Source: Bradyrhizobium canariense
GTDB taxonomy: Bacteria > Pseudomonadota > Alphaproteobacteria > Rhizobiales > Xanthobacteraceae
Length of the DNA: 64,000 bases
Assembly (NCBI RefSeq): GCF_018130465.1
Contig: NZ_JAFCKJ010000012.1
Coordinates: 62,001 to 126,000 of the forward strand
Direction: 5' to 3'
Shown: one piece after another, positions 33,545 through 42,387 of the stretch
Layout: each line of letters starts with the position of its first letter
Numbering within the stretch: the stretch's first letter is position 1
Position numbers and translations under genes: made by a program
The notes under the pieces: model-generated
What the model was told of the DNA's origin: nothing
What the model saw: only the letters and a program-made list of their open reading frames with translations
Databases searched by the model: none

Positions 33545-34552
33545 ATGATCCCCTTCTCCGTGCTCGACCTCGCTCCCATCCGCCAGGGCGGCGACGCGTC
33601 GCAGGCGTTTGCCAATTCGCTCGATCTTGCGCAGCATGCCGAACGCTGGGGCTACAAGCGGTTCTGGCTGGCCGAGCATCACAACATGACGGGCATCGCC
33701 AGCGCGGCGACGTCGGTGGTGATCGGGCATATCGCGGGCGGCACCCGGACGATTCGCGTCGGGTCCGGTGGGATCATGCTGCCGAACCATTCGCCGCTCG
33801 TCATCGCCGAGCAGTTCGGCACGCTGGCCTCGCTCTATCCCGGGCGGATCGATCTCGGGCTCGGGCGCGCGCCGGGCACCGACCAGTACACCGCACGGGC
33901 ACTGCGGCGCGATCTCGCGACGAGCTCGGAAAATTTTCCGCAGGACGTGCTGGAATTGCAGGCGCTGCTCGGCGATGTGCAGCCGAACCAGACGATCCGC
34001 GCCGTGCCCGGCATGGGGACGAAGGTGCCGCTGTGGATCCTGGGATCGAGCACCTTTGGCGCGCAGCTCGCCGGCATGCTCGGCTTGCCGTTCGCGTTCG
34101 CCTCGCACTTCGCGCCGCAAATGATGATGCCGGCGCTGCGGGAGTATCGCGCGCGCTTCGAACCATCGGCGCAGCTCGACAAGCCCCATGCGATGGTCGG
34201 GGTCAACGTGTTCGCCGCCGACAGCGACGCGGACGCGCAGCGCATGTTCTCCTCGCTGCAGCAGCAGTTCATCAATCTGCGCCGCGGCACGCCCGGCCCG
34301 CTGCCGCCGCCGACTGGCGACATGGATGCGCTGTGGTCGCCGGCCGAAAAGGCCATGGTCGGCCAGTCGCTGTCCTGCTCGGCGGTCGGCTCGCCTGAAA
34401 TGGTCGAGCAGAAGCTGAGGGCGCTGATCGCCGAGACCGGCGCGGACGAATTGATGACGACGGGGCAGATCTACGACCACGCCGCGCGGCTGCGCTCGTT
34501 CGAGATCGCGGCCGAGGTGCGGGACCGACTGGCTTCGCAGCCGGCCGCGTGA
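33545..34552 (+). CDS. LLM-class flavin-dependent oxidoreductase
   Basis: 335 residues, a bacterial-luciferase-like TIM barrel of the single-subunit MsnO8-type group. Typical segments: [74 protein letters not shown], and [16 protein letters not shown]. These enzymes use reduced FMN or F420; here FMN is likely, and a flavin reductase gene lies four genes away at 37685. Substrate unknown. It is convergent with the amidohydrolase gene, with a palindromic repeat between. Confidence 0.88.
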   Translation: MIPFSVLDLAPIRQGGDASQAFANSLDLAQHAERWGYKRFWLAEHHNMTGIASAATSVVIGHIAGGTRTIRVGSGGIMLPNHSPLVIAEQFGTLASLYPGRIDLGLGRAPGTDQYTARALRRDLATSSENFPQDVLELQALLGDVQPNQTIRAVPGMGTKVPLWILGSSTFGAQLAGMLGLPFAFASHFAPQMMMPALREYRARFEPSAQLDKPHAMVGVNVFAADSDADAQRMFSSLQQQFINLRRGTPGPLPPPTGDMDALWSPAEKAMVGQSLSCSAVGSPEMVEQKLRALIAETGADELMTTGQIYDHAARLRSFEIAAEVRDRLASQPAA

Positions 34553-34568
34553 GCGCGAAGACCACGCC

Positions 34569-34656
34569 CGTCATTGCGAGCGCAGCGAAGCAATCCAGAG
34601 TGCCTCTGCGGAAACAAGTCTGGATTGCTTCGTCGCTTCGCTCCTCGCAATGACGG
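34569..34656. repeat. CGTCATTGCGAGCGCAGCGAAGC palindromic repeat
   Basis: Arms CGTCATTGCGAGCGCAGCGA and its near complement ending CTCGCAATGACGG, with inner arms AGCAATCCAGA / TCTGGATTGCT. It lies between the convergent luciferase-like and amidohydrolase genes and can act as a hairpin for both transcripts. A family often found in bradyrhizobial and other bacterial intergenic DNA. Confidence 0.88.
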
Positions 34657-34663
34657 GGTGGCG

Positions 34664-35545
34664 CTAGTCCGGAAACCCGAACAGCTTTGCCGGATTGTGC
34701 ACCAAAATCTTCTCCAGCTCCGCCTGGTCGGGCGCGTAGCGGTACATCAGCTCGAGCAGATCGGCGTCGTTGGGCGGTTGCTTGACCGAGACCGGATGCG
34801 GCCAGTCGCTGGCCCAGACGCAGCGGTCGACGGCGGCCTCGATGTAAGCCCGCGCGATCGGGATCACGTCGTCGTAGGGCGGGCCGGCCTTCGAGGTCTT
34901 CTCGCCGAGCGACAGCATCACCCAGAAATTGCCCTTGCCGAGCAGCTCGAGCATCTTGCGCAGGTTCGGATCGTTCTTGCCGGCTTCCGGATCGGGCCGC
35001 GCCATGTGGTCGATCAGCACGGGCACGTCGAGATTCTCGTACTTGGCAACGCTGGAGACGATGCCGTCCTTCTCCGGCTGGATCTTGACGTACCAGCCGA
35101 GCTCGCGGATGCGCGCGATGGCGCGGGCGAAATCGGCATCCGACAGCACGGCGCCGAGTTCCTGGCGGAAGCTGAAGCGCGCGCCGCGGACACCTGCATC
35201 ATGCAGCCTGGCGAGATAGGCGTCGTTCGCTTCCGCGAACACCAGCGCGTTGGCGCAGCCGCGATAGTTCGGGCCCATCGCGGCGAGACCGTCGAGCACG
35301 ACGGCATGATCGGCGCCATAGGTGGTGGTCTGCACGATGATGCCGCGCTCGATGCCGAGCGTCTTGTGCACGCGCAGCGCCGCTTCCCAGGTCGCGGTCG
35401 GCATCCGGTAGGCTGCACCGGGACGCTCCGGATATTTGTCGATGGGGCCCAGCACGTGAAACTGGCTGTCGACGGTTTTGGGCGGCGGCGCCTTGACCGG
35501 GCGGCGCGGGTTCGGGTCGAACGGCAGATAGGTCGGCATGCGCAA
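34664..35545 (-). CDS. Amidohydrolase-family protein, LigI-like
   Basis: 293 residues of the COG3618 group, to which 2-pyrone-4,6-dicarboxylate lactonase (LigI) and L-fuconolactonase belong. The N-terminal metal motif normally HxH reads VDSQFHVLGP, so the first His is Gln; LigI itself works without metal, so activity is still possible. Other blocks: IVQTTTYGADHAV, VRGARFSF, VPVLIDHMARPDP, and the C-terminal CVWASDWPHPV with the catalytic Asp. Last gene of a minus-strand catabolic operon, eight bases after the RidA gene. It probably hydrolyses a lactone-type ring-cleavage product. Confidence 0.82.
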   Translation of the reverse strand: MRMPTYLPFDPNPRRPVKAPPPKTVDSQFHVLGPIDKYPERPGAAYRMPTATWEAALRVHKTLGIERGIIVQTTTYGADHAVVLDGLAAMGPNYRGCANALVFAEANDAYLARLHDAGVRGARFSFRQELGAVLSDADFARAIARIRELGWYVKIQPEKDGIVSSVAKYENLDVPVLIDHMARPDPEAGKNDPNLRKMLELLGKGNFWVMLSLGEKTSKAGPPYDDVIPIARAYIEAAVDRCVWASDWPHPVSVKQPPNDADLLELMYRYAPDQAELEKILVHNPAKLFGFPD

Positions 35546-35552
35546 AACTCCC

Positions 35553-35948
35553 TCAGTCGATCACGGCGGTGAAGTCGCACTGCACCAGCGCGCCGCCGTC
35601 CATATTGTCCATCGGCAGCGCGTGGCGCGCCGGGCGTGAATGCTCGTCCGGAAACATCTTCAGCCATTCGACATTGACCGGGCCGCGCTGCGTACGGTCC
35701 TTCAGCCACACCGTCATCTTGATGATGTCGTCCGTGGTGCCGCCGGCGGCTTCCACGGTCGCCTTCATGTGCGCGAACATGTTGGCGCATTGCGCGTCCA
35801 GGCTCTCGGGCATGACGCCGGTCGCGCCATCGCGGCCGAGGATGACGCCCGACATCACGAGATTGCCGATGCGGCAGGCGTTCGGAATCGGATTGGCATG
35901 CTTGAAGCCGCCGATATGGATGCTCTTGCGCCGCGTTTGACCCGTCAT
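35553..35948 (-). CDS. RidA-family protein
   Basis: 131 residues, the size of Rid/YjgF subunits, which form trimers. The text GDGATGVMPESLDAQCANMFAHMKATVEAAGGTTDDIIKMTVWLKD is the Rid core. Family members hydrolyse enamine/imine intermediates; some are 2-aminomuconate deaminases. The Arg that binds the substrate carboxylate in RidA proper is not clearly placed (the region near RHALPMDNMDGGALVQCDFTAV differs), so it may be an Rid1-7-like subgroup. Position in an operon with a hydratase and a fumarylacetoacetase-family enzyme suits a deaminase step. Confidence 0.82.
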   Translation of the reverse strand: MTGQTRRKSIHIGGFKHANPIPNACRIGNLVMSGVILGRDGATGVMPESLDAQCANMFAHMKATVEAAGGTTDDIIKMTVWLKDRTQRGPVNVEWLKMFPDEHSRPARHALPMDNMDGGALVQCDFTAVID

Positions 35949-35972
35949 GGTGCGCTCCTCTTCATTGCTTGT

Positions 35973-36776
35973 TCAGACGAACTGGCACGACACCGAGCCG
36001 AAGGTGCCATAGTCGGCATGAAAAGTGTCGCCGCGGCGGATGTCGACGGGCCGCGTGAACGAACCCGCCAGCACGACCTCGCCGGCCGCGAGATGTTCGT
36101 CATGCGGCGCGAGGCGGTTGGCGAGCCAGGCGATGCCATTGGCGGGATGATTGAGCACGCCGGCGGCAAGCCCGGTTTCCTCGACCTCGCCGTTGCGGAA
36201 CAACAGCGCGCCGATCCAGCGCATGTCCGCGTCCATCGGGCGGAAGGGCCGGCCGCCGAGCACCAGCGCGGCGTTCGCCGCGTTGTCCGAGATCGTGTCC
36301 ATGACCTTTCGCGCCTTGCCGGTCTCGGGATCGACGCGATGCATGCGCGTCTCCAGAATCTCCAGCGCCGGCGTGACGTAGTCGGTGGCGTTGAGCACGT
36401 CGAAGATGGTGCAATCGGGCCCGCGCAGCGGCGCCTTCAGCACGAAGGCGAGCTCGACCTCGATCCGCGGCGCGTGAAAGCGGTCGAACGGAATCGGCGT
36501 GGCGTCGGCATAGAACATGTCGGCGAACAGCACGCCGTAATCCGGTTCGGAAATGCCGACCGCGTTCTGCATCGCCTTCGAGGTCAGGCCGATCTTGTGG
36601 CCCTTGATGACCCGGCCGCGACTGATCTGAAGTTTTGTCCAGGCGCGCTGAACGGCATAGGCATCCTCGATGCTGAAATCCGGATAGTCTTTCGAGAACA
36701 TCGTGATCAGCGTCTTGGTGCGCTCGGCCTCATCGAGCCGCGCGGCAAGGCGTTCGGTCGTGGCGGCGTCCAGCAT
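35973..36776 (-). CDS. 2-oxo-acid hydratase (HpaH/2-keto-4-pentenoate hydratase family)
   Basis: 267 residues, standard length. Recognisable motifs include [49 protein letters not shown] with metal-ligand Glu residues, and [32 protein letters not shown]. These enzymes add water to a 2-hydroxy-dienoate after meta ring cleavage, or decarboxylate 4-oxalocrotonate. The text is nearest to 2-oxo-hept-3-ene-1,7-dioate hydratase. It lies three bases from the fumarylacetoacetase-family gene. Reaction in this pathway inferred only from family. Confidence 0.85.
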   Translation of the reverse strand: MLDAATTERLAARLDEAERTKTLITMFSKDYPDFSIEDAYAVQRAWTKLQISRGRVIKGHKIGLTSKAMQNAVGISEPDYGVLFADMFYADATPIPFDRFHAPRIEVELAFVLKAPLRGPDCTIFDVLNATDYVTPALEILETRMHRVDPETGKARKVMDTISDNAANAALVLGGRPFRPMDADMRWIGALLFRNGEVEETGLAAGVLNHPANGIAWLANRLAPHDEHLAAGEVVLAGSFTRPVDIRRGDTFHADYGTFGSVSCQFV

Positions 36777-36779
36777 GGC

Positions 36780-37640
36780 TCAGCTCTCCGCCGCGACGGT
36801 GTTGCGCAGCACGCCGATGCGGCTGGATTCGACCTCGACGACGTCGCCAACTTTCAGCCAGCGCGGCGGGTCGAAGCGGGCGCCCGCCCCGGTCGGCGTG
36901 CCCGTCACGATCATGTCGCCGGGCTTGAGGGTTGCGAAGGTGGAGAGATAGGAGATCAGAAAGTCGAACGGGAACATCAGCCGTTCGGTGGTGTCCTGCT
37001 GCCGCACCTCGCCGTTCACGCGCGTGGTGATGTCATGGGGCCCGCGCGGATCGAGCTCGTCCGCGGTAACGATCCACGGGCCGATGCTGCCGGAGCGGTC
37101 GAAATTCTTGCCCTGCGTGACGTTGAACTTGCCGTGGCGCAGCCAGTCGCGGATCGTGCCTTCGTTGCACAGCGTCATGCCGAAGATGTGCGCCCAGGCC
37201 TTTTCGCGCGGAATGTGGCGGCCGCCCTGCCCGATCACGATGACGAGCTCGCCTTCATAGTCGAGCTGATCCGAGACCTCAGGCTTCTCCAGCGGCTGAC
37301 CGGAGCCTGTCATCGAGGACATGCTGCGCACGAACAGGCTGGGATATTTGGGCAGGTCGGAGCTGTCTTTATACTCCGCATTGCGCTCGGCGTAATTGAC
37401 GCCGATGCACCAGAGCTTTTCGGGCGCCAGCACCGGCGGAAGCAGCACGAGATCGTCGAGTGCGTGGTCCGGCTTTTGTCCGGCGACGGCTTCCTGCGCG
37501 TCGGCCAGTGCATTGGCCGCGATCAGCGCCCGCACGTCGGAGAAGTCGCGGCCGATCCGCCTGGTCAGATCGACGACACCGCCTTCGATGGCGGCACCAT
37601 AGTGCGGCTCTCCGTCCAGGAGATAACTCACGAGTCGCAT
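36780..37640 (-). CDS. Fumarylacetoacetate hydrolase-family protein
   Basis: 286 residues from the ATG at 37640 (MRLVSYLLDGEPHYGAAI); the phase is open farther upstream but the preceding residues are Arg-rich shadow sequence. The family core is clear: KLWCIGVNYAERNAEYKD, QLDYEGELVIVIGQGGRHIP with the metal-binding Glu pair, NVTQGKNFDRSGSIGPWIVT, and LKPGDMIVTGTPTGAGARFDPP. Members cleave C-C bonds or act as oxaloacetate decarboxylase or 5-carboxymethyl-2-oxo-hex-3-ene-1,6-dioate decarboxylase. Next to a hydratase of the HpaH type, a decarboxylase or isomerase step in lower ring cleavage is likely. Confidence 0.88.
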   Translation of the reverse strand: MRLVSYLLDGEPHYGAAIEGGVVDLTRRIGRDFSDVRALIAANALADAQEAVAGQKPDHALDDLVLLPPVLAPEKLWCIGVNYAERNAEYKDSSDLPKYPSLFVRSMSSMTGSGQPLEKPEVSDQLDYEGELVIVIGQGGRHIPREKAWAHIFGMTLCNEGTIRDWLRHGKFNVTQGKNFDRSGSIGPWIVTADELDPRGPHDITTRVNGEVRQQDTTERLMFPFDFLISYLSTFATLKPGDMIVTGTPTGAGARFDPPRWLKVGDVVEVESSRIGVLRNTVAAES

Positions 37641-37684
37641 GGTCGTTTCTCCAATGGTCTTGAGGTGCGCCCGGGGCGGCGCGC

Positions 37685-38302
37685 TCAGTCGGTCGATTTG
37701 GGAGTCTGGAACACGCCGCGCAGCGTCACGATCTCGCCGAGCCGGGCGTAGCGCGGCCCGCCGATGCGCGCGATCGGATCGAGCGCCGCGGTTTCGACCT
37801 TGCCGTCGTTCACGAGGCCGTCGCGGATGTGGAACATCACGACTTCGCCGACGATCAGCCGGCTGCGGGCGTCGCCGAATTCGAGGCACTGCCGGAAGCG
37901 GCATTCCATCGCGACGGGTGCAACGCCAAGCCGCGGCACCTTGATGCGCTCGCTCGCGATCGTCTCGAGGCCCAACTCCGCGACCTCGCTGATCTCAGGC
38001 GGATGCTCGACCGATGAGTCGTGCACGGCCTGCATCAGCGGGGTGTCGGCGATGTGGATGACGTATTCCTCGGTGTCGAGGATGTTGTGCGCGGTGTCCT
38101 TGTAGTCGGCGCCCTTGCGGCCGACGCTGATGGCCAGCATCGGCGGCTTCTGCGAGACGAAGGTGAAGGCGCTGAACGGCGCGAGGTTGAGCACGCCTGA
38201 GCGCGACAGGCTCGTCACCCAGGCGATCGGACGCGGCACCACGATGCCGGTCATCAGCCGGTAGATGCGCTCGGCGCCGAGCTCGGTGGGGTCGATCCGC
38301 AT
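37685..38302 (-). CDS. Flavin reductase-like FMN-binding protein
   Basis: 205 residues. FMN-binding split-barrel: IYRLMTGIVVPRPIAWVTSLSRSGVLNLAPFSAFTFVSQKPPMLAISVGRKGADYKDTA, a pattern typical of the flavin-reductase family (often reductases or oxygenase-associated). It may supply FMNH2 to a monooxygenase; the luciferase-like protein encoded at 33545 is the only oxygenase-like candidate near. The hydroxylated DNA and ring steps cannot be inferred further. Stop and start are three bases from the Bug receptor stop. Confidence 0.85.
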   Translation of the reverse strand: MRIDPTELGAERIYRLMTGIVVPRPIAWVTSLSRSGVLNLAPFSAFTFVSQKPPMLAISVGRKGADYKDTAHNILDTEEYVIHIADTPLMQAVHDSSVEHPPEISEVAELGLETIASERIKVPRLGVAPVAMECRFRQCLEFGDARSRLIVGEVVMFHIRDGLVNDGKVETAALDPIARIGGPRYARLGEIVTLRGVFQTPKSTD

Positions 38303-38305
38303 CGA

Positions 38306-39271
38306 TCAGTCCGCCTTGATGTTGGCCTTGCGCACGACCGGAATCCATTTGGCGTCCTCGCGCTCGAGATAGGCCTTGAATTCGTCGGGCGTCATCGCGA
38401 CGGCTTCCCCGCCGAGCTTCTCGAACTTGTCGACCACGGCGGGGTCCTTCAGGATCGCGGTCAGCGCCTCGTGCAGCTTGTCGATCACGGGCGCCGGCGT
38501 GCCTGCCGGTGCGAACAGGCCGGTGAAGGTCTGGCCGTCAAAGTCCTTGTAGCCGAGTTCGGCGAAGGTCGGCACGTCAGGCAGCGACTTCAGGCGGTGC
38601 GGGCTGGTGACGGCCAGCGCCCGGAACAGGCCGGCCTTGATGTGCTGCAGGCTGACCGTGAGCTGGTCGAACGCGAACTGCACCTGCCCGCCTAAGAGAT
38701 CGTTGACCGCGGGCGCATTGCCGCGATAGTGCGCGGTGACCCATTGCAGATCGAGGCTGGACTGCATCAGCTCGCTGAGCAAATGGTTGGTGGTGCCGGG
38801 ACCGGGCGAGGCCATCGTCAGCTTGCCCGGCTCGCGCTTGGCGAGGTCGATGAATTCCTTGAAGGTCGTCGCCTGCACCGACGGATGGACCTCGAGCACC
38901 AGCGGCGTCATCGAGATCGTCGTGATCGGCAGGAAGTCCTTCTTCCAGCTGTAGGCGTCGCGCTTGTTGATTTCGGTCGCGAACAGCACCGGGCCGTTGG
39001 CGCCGACGAACAGGGTGTAGCCGTCGGGCGCGGATTTGGCGAACGCCTCGCCCGCGATCATGCCGCCGGCACCCGCCTTGTTCTCGATGATGAAGGGCTG
39101 GCCGAGCTTTTCCTGGAGCTTGTCGGCGATGATGCGCGCGGCGCTGTCGACATTGCCGCCGGCTGGATAGGGCACGATCAGCTTGACGTTGCGCGCCGGC
39201 CATTGCTGGCCCGACGCCGCTCCCGTCAACATCGCCGCTGCGGCAGCTATGGCAATCCAGATTAATCTCAT
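38306..39271 (-). CDS. Bug-family tripartite tricarboxylate transporter receptor
   Basis: 321 residues from the ATG at 39271, which has GGGAGG six bases before it; the in-frame ATG at 39304 has none. Signal peptide MRLIWIAIAAAAAMLTGAASG. Family motif WPARNVKLIVPYPAGGNVDSAARIIADKLQEKLGQPFIIENKAGAGG. It presumably delivers the pathway's starting carboxylate; no TctA/TctB genes are present. First gene of the catabolic operon, divergent from the IclR gene. Confidence 0.9.
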   Translation of the reverse strand: MRLIWIAIAAAAAMLTGAASGQQWPARNVKLIVPYPAGGNVDSAARIIADKLQEKLGQPFIIENKAGAGGMIAGEAFAKSAPDGYTLFVGANGPVLFATEINKRDAYSWKKDFLPITTISMTPLVLEVHPSVQATTFKEFIDLAKREPGKLTMASPGPGTTNHLLSELMQSSLDLQWVTAHYRGNAPAVNDLLGGQVQFAFDQLTVSLQHIKAGLFRALAVTSPHRLKSLPDVPTFAELGYKDFDGQTFTGLFAPAGTPAPVIDKLHEALTAILKDPAVVDKFEKLGGEAVAMTPDEFKAYLEREDAKWIPVVRKANIKAD

Positions 39272-39390
39272 GTTAACCTCCCGGCGGCGCTTCCAATTCC
39301 ACATCGAGTGCCCTGACGTCGTACACGGCAGCTCGATTCGGAGCGCAATCTCCAGATGCGCGCTTTACCTGTCGAGTGAATTGTGGCGTT

Positions 39391-39411
39391 CTTGTCCATA
39401 TTATGGACAAG
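39391..39411. promoter_or_regulatory. 21-bp palindrome over the iclR start codon
   Basis: CTTGTCCATA-T-TATGGACAAG, a perfect 10-bp inverted repeat about one central base. The proposed IclR-gene ATG (39403-39405) lies inside the right arm. IclR-type regulators bind short palindromes near their own genes; binding here would block translation-region transcription of the regulator and, 120 bases away, could affect the Bug-receptor operon. Confidence 0.7.
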
Positions 39412-40203
39412 ACGACTTCCCCGAAATCCGCCCGCCGCATGACGGAACCGCGACAGGGCGCGCAGGCGATCCGGCGCGCCCTCGCGGTGCTGCGCATTCT
39501 CGCCGCAGGCCGTGAAGACGGCGTGCCGCTGGCCGAGGTGGTGCGGGCGACCGGCCTCACCCGTCCGACCGTGCATCGCATCGTCCACGTGCTGATCGAG
39601 GAAGGCATCGTCGAACGGCATGACAGGACCGGCCGCTACGCGATCGGCAATCAGGTGCCGGAGCTCGCGCTCGCACGCGCCCGGCCGTCGCGGTTGCTGA
39701 TCGCCGCCAATCCGTCGCTGCAACGTGCGTCGACCGAGATCGGCGACACGCTGTTCCTGACGGTGCGGACCGGCAACGACACGCTGTGCGTCGATCGCAG
39801 GATCGGCGTCTATCCGATCCAGGTGCTGTCGATCGAGGTCGGCGCGCGCCGGCCGCTCGGCGTCTCCAGCGCAGGCGTCGCCATCCTCGCCGCAATGCCG
39901 GCGCAGGACGCGCGAAAAATCGTCGCAGCCAACGAGAAGAGACTGGAGGCCTACCGGACCGATGCCGCAACGGTGCTGGGCCAGGTCACCGCCGCGAGAC
40001 GGCGGGGATACGGCATGAGAGAGATCGGCCTGGTGCAGGGCACGAAATCGATCTCGACCTGGATCAAGACGCCCGACGGCCGCCCCGCTGCCGCGATGAC
40101 CGTCTCCGCCGTTCGGACGAGGCTCGGCCCGCGCCGCGAACAGGAGGTCGCGGAGATTTTGCTGCGGGAGGCGCGGATCATCGAGCAGGCGATCCGGAGT
40201 TAG
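39403..40203 (+). CDS. IclR-family transcriptional regulator
   Basis: 266 residues from the ATG at 39403 (MDKTTSPKSARRMTEP); the earlier ATG at 39376 is possible. Winged helix at about residues 20-80 (AIRRALAVLRILAAGREDGVPLAEVVRATGLTRPTVHRIVHVLIEEGIVERHD), then an IclR effector-binding domain with VDRRIGVYPIQVLSIEVGARRPLGVSSAGVAILA. Ligands of the family are usually aromatic acids or short organic acids. Divergent from the catabolic operon at 34664-39271 and overlapping a 21-bp palindrome, so it probably autoregulates and controls that operon. Confidence 0.92.
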   Translation: MDKTTSPKSARRMTEPRQGAQAIRRALAVLRILAAGREDGVPLAEVVRATGLTRPTVHRIVHVLIEEGIVERHDRTGRYAIGNQVPELALARARPSRLLIAANPSLQRASTEIGDTLFLTVRTGNDTLCVDRRIGVYPIQVLSIEVGARRPLGVSSAGVAILAAMPAQDARKIVAANEKRLEAYRTDAATVLGQVTAARRRGYGMREIGLVQGTKSISTWIKTPDGRPAAAMTVSAVRTRLGPRREQEVAEILLREARIIEQAIRS

Positions 40204-40284
40204 GCCACGCTGTCAATGGGCTGACGCGCCGCGCATTTTTGTGGCACAAGAGCCGCCTCCGCCGACCGAGCAACGAGGCCACGC

Positions 40285-41580
40285 ATGCCCGCGCCAAAAC
40301 CGCCCGCCTTCGAGACCCTGAGCCTGCATGCGGGCCAGCATCCGGATCCCGCGACCGGCGCCCGCGCCGTGCCGATCTACCAGACCACGTCCTACGTGTT
40401 CCAGGATTCCGACCACGCCGCCGCGCTGTTCAATCTCGAGCGCGCCGGCCACATCTATACGCGCATCTCCAATCCGACCACGAGCGTGCTGGAGGAACGG
40501 CTCGCGGCGCTGGAGGGCGGCGTCGGCGCGATCTGCACCGCGAGCGGCATGGCCGCGCTGCATCTGGCCATCGCGACGCTTCTGAACGCCGGCGACCATA
40601 TCGTGGCGTCGAGCTCGCTCTATGGCGGCACCATCAACCTGCTGGCGCACACGCTGCCGCGCTTCGGCATCACCACGACGTTCGTGAAACCGCGCGATCT
40701 CGACGCGTTCCGCGCGGCGATCAAGCCGAACACGAAGCTGGTGATCGGCGAGACCATCGGCAATCCCGGGCTCGAGGTGCTGGACATTCCGAAGGTCGCG
40801 GCGATCGCGCATGACGCGAAGATCCCGCTGCTAATCGACAACACCTTTGCCACGCCCTATCTCAGCCGTCCGATCGAGCTCGGCGCCGACATCGTCATGC
40901 ATTCGGCGACCAAATGGATCGGCGGCCACGGCATCGCGATCGGCGGCGCCATCGTCGACGGCGGCCGGTTTGATTGGCGTTCATCCGGAAAATTCGGCGT
41001 GCTGACCGAGCCCTATGGCGGCTATCACGGCATCGTCTTCGACGAACAGTTCGGCACGGCCGCCTTCATCATGCGCGCGCGCACCGAAGGCCTGCGCGAT
41101 TTCGGCGCCTGCCTGTCGCCGACCAACGCGTTCCAGCTGTTGCAGGGCGTGGAGACGCTTGGCGTGCGGATGGACCGCCACATCCAGAACACGCATCTCG
41201 TGCTGGAAGCGCTGAAAGCCAACAAGGCCGTAGATTGGGTGCTGCATCCCTCGCTGGAGGATCACGCGGACTACCAGCTCGCAAAACAGTTGCTGCCGCG
41301 CGGCGCCGGCTCGATCGTCTCTTTCGGCATCAAGGGCGGCCGGCCCGCGGGCCGCAAATTCATCGAATCGCTCCGCATGATCAGTCATCTCGCCAATGTC
41401 GGCGACGCCAAGACGCTGGTGATCCACCCCGCCTCGACCACGCATCAGCAGATGGACGCCGAGCAGCTCAAGGCCGCCGGCATCGGCGAGGAGCTGGTGC
41501 GGCTGTCGGTCGGCATCGAGACCGCAAGCGACATCATCGACGATCTCGCGCAGGCGCTGCGCATCTCGCAAAAGGTCTGA
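40285..41580 (+). CDS. metY: O-acetylhomoserine sulfhydrylase
   Basis: 431 residues, typical of MetY (about 430) rather than MetZ (about 390-400). It begins FETLSLHAGQHPDPATGARAVPIYQTTSY, which is MetY-like. The PLP Lys210 is in IVMHSATKWIGGHGIAIGG; YTRISNPTTSVLEERLAALEGG binds phosphate. It converts O-acetylhomoserine and sulfide to homocysteine in methionine synthesis, cytoplasmic. Downstream gene is five bases away in the same orientation. I looked for a SAM riboswitch in the 81-base leader and did not find one. Confidence 0.93.
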   Translation: MPAPKPPAFETLSLHAGQHPDPATGARAVPIYQTTSYVFQDSDHAAALFNLERAGHIYTRISNPTTSVLEERLAALEGGVGAICTASGMAALHLAIATLLNAGDHIVASSSLYGGTINLLAHTLPRFGITTTFVKPRDLDAFRAAIKPNTKLVIGETIGNPGLEVLDIPKVAAIAHDAKIPLLIDNTFATPYLSRPIELGADIVMHSATKWIGGHGIAIGGAIVDGGRFDWRSSGKFGVLTEPYGGYHGIVFDEQFGTAAFIMRARTEGLRDFGACLSPTNAFQLLQGVETLGVRMDRHIQNTHLVLEALKANKAVDWVLHPSLEDHADYQLAKQLLPRGAGSIVSFGIKGGRPAGRKFIESLRMISHLANVGDAKTLVIHPASTTHQQMDAEQLKAAGIGEELVRLSVGIETASDIIDDLAQALRISQKV

Positions 41581-41584
41581 CACC

Positions 41585-42367
41585 ATGAAGCTCTCCGTCA
41601 ACGGCGCCGAGGTGTTGGTCGCGACCGGCGGCCGCGACTTCGACAAGTCCCTGCCCGCGGTCGTCTTCCTCCATGGCGCCGGCTTCGATCATTCGACCTG
41701 GGCGCTGCACACGCGCTGGTTCGCCCATCACGGTTTTGCCGTGCTGGCGCCTGATATGCCCGGCCACGGTCGTTCGGCCGGACCTTCGCTCGGCAGCATC
41801 GCCGAGATGGCCGACTGGACCGCTGCCCTGCTCGATGCGGCCGGAGTTACGAAGGCGCATTTGATCGGCCATTCCATGGGATCGCTGATCTCGCTGGAGA
41901 CGGCGGCACGGCATCCCGAAAAAATCTCCGCATTGAGCCTGATCGGCACGGCGGCGACCATGACGGTCGGCCCGGATCTGCTGAAGGCGGCCGAGGCCAA
42001 CGACCAGGACGCCGTCGATATGGTCTCGATCTGGGGCCTCGGCTTCAACGCCGAACTCGGCGGCAGCCTCGCACCGGGTCTGTGGATGCATGGCGGCGCG
42101 CAGGCCGTGTTGAAGCATTGCGAGCCGGGCGTGCTGTTCAGGGATTTGTCGGCCTGCAATGCTTACGCGAATGCGCTTCAAGCAGCCGCGAGCGTGACGG
42201 TGCCCACGACGCTCATCCTCGGCGAGCGGGACATGATGACTCCGGTAAAGGCCGGCAAGGCACTCGCGGCGGCGATCCCGCATGCGAAGACCGTCGTGGT
42301 GCCCGGTGCCGGCCACATGATCATGGCCGAGCGCCCGGATGAATTGCTGGCAGCGCTGAAGGGCTGA
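41585..42367 (+). CDS. Alpha/beta-fold hydrolase
   Basis: 260 residues. Oxyanion region VVFLHGAGFDHSTWALHTRWF, LAPDMPGHGRSAGP, nucleophile Ser97 in LIGHSMGSLISLE, Asp in ILGERDMMTPVKAG and the final His in VPGAGHMIMAERP. Typical of small esterases or C-C hydrolases; substrate unknown. Starts four bases after metY, probably cotranscribed, but no methionine-pathway role is known to me for this position. Confidence 0.88.
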   Translation: MKLSVNGAEVLVATGGRDFDKSLPAVVFLHGAGFDHSTWALHTRWFAHHGFAVLAPDMPGHGRSAGPSLGSIAEMADWTAALLDAAGVTKAHLIGHSMGSLISLETAARHPEKISALSLIGTAATMTVGPDLLKAAEANDQDAVDMVSIWGLGFNAELGGSLAPGLWMHGGAQAVLKHCEPGVLFRDLSACNAYANALQAAASVTVPTTLILGERDMMTPVKAGKALAAAIPHAKTVVVPGAGHMIMAERPDELLAALKG

Positions 42368-42387
42368 GCTCCTTCAGGAGCGCAGAA

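Noticed and set aside
35640-37751. A 703-residue plus-strand open frame over RidA, hydratase and fumarylacetoacetase-family genes
   Set aside because: It is the complement of three well-supported genes and lacks any motif.
40204-40284. SAM-II-type riboswitch before metY
   Set aside because: The 81-base leader shows no recognisable pseudoknot elements and follows the iclR stop closely.
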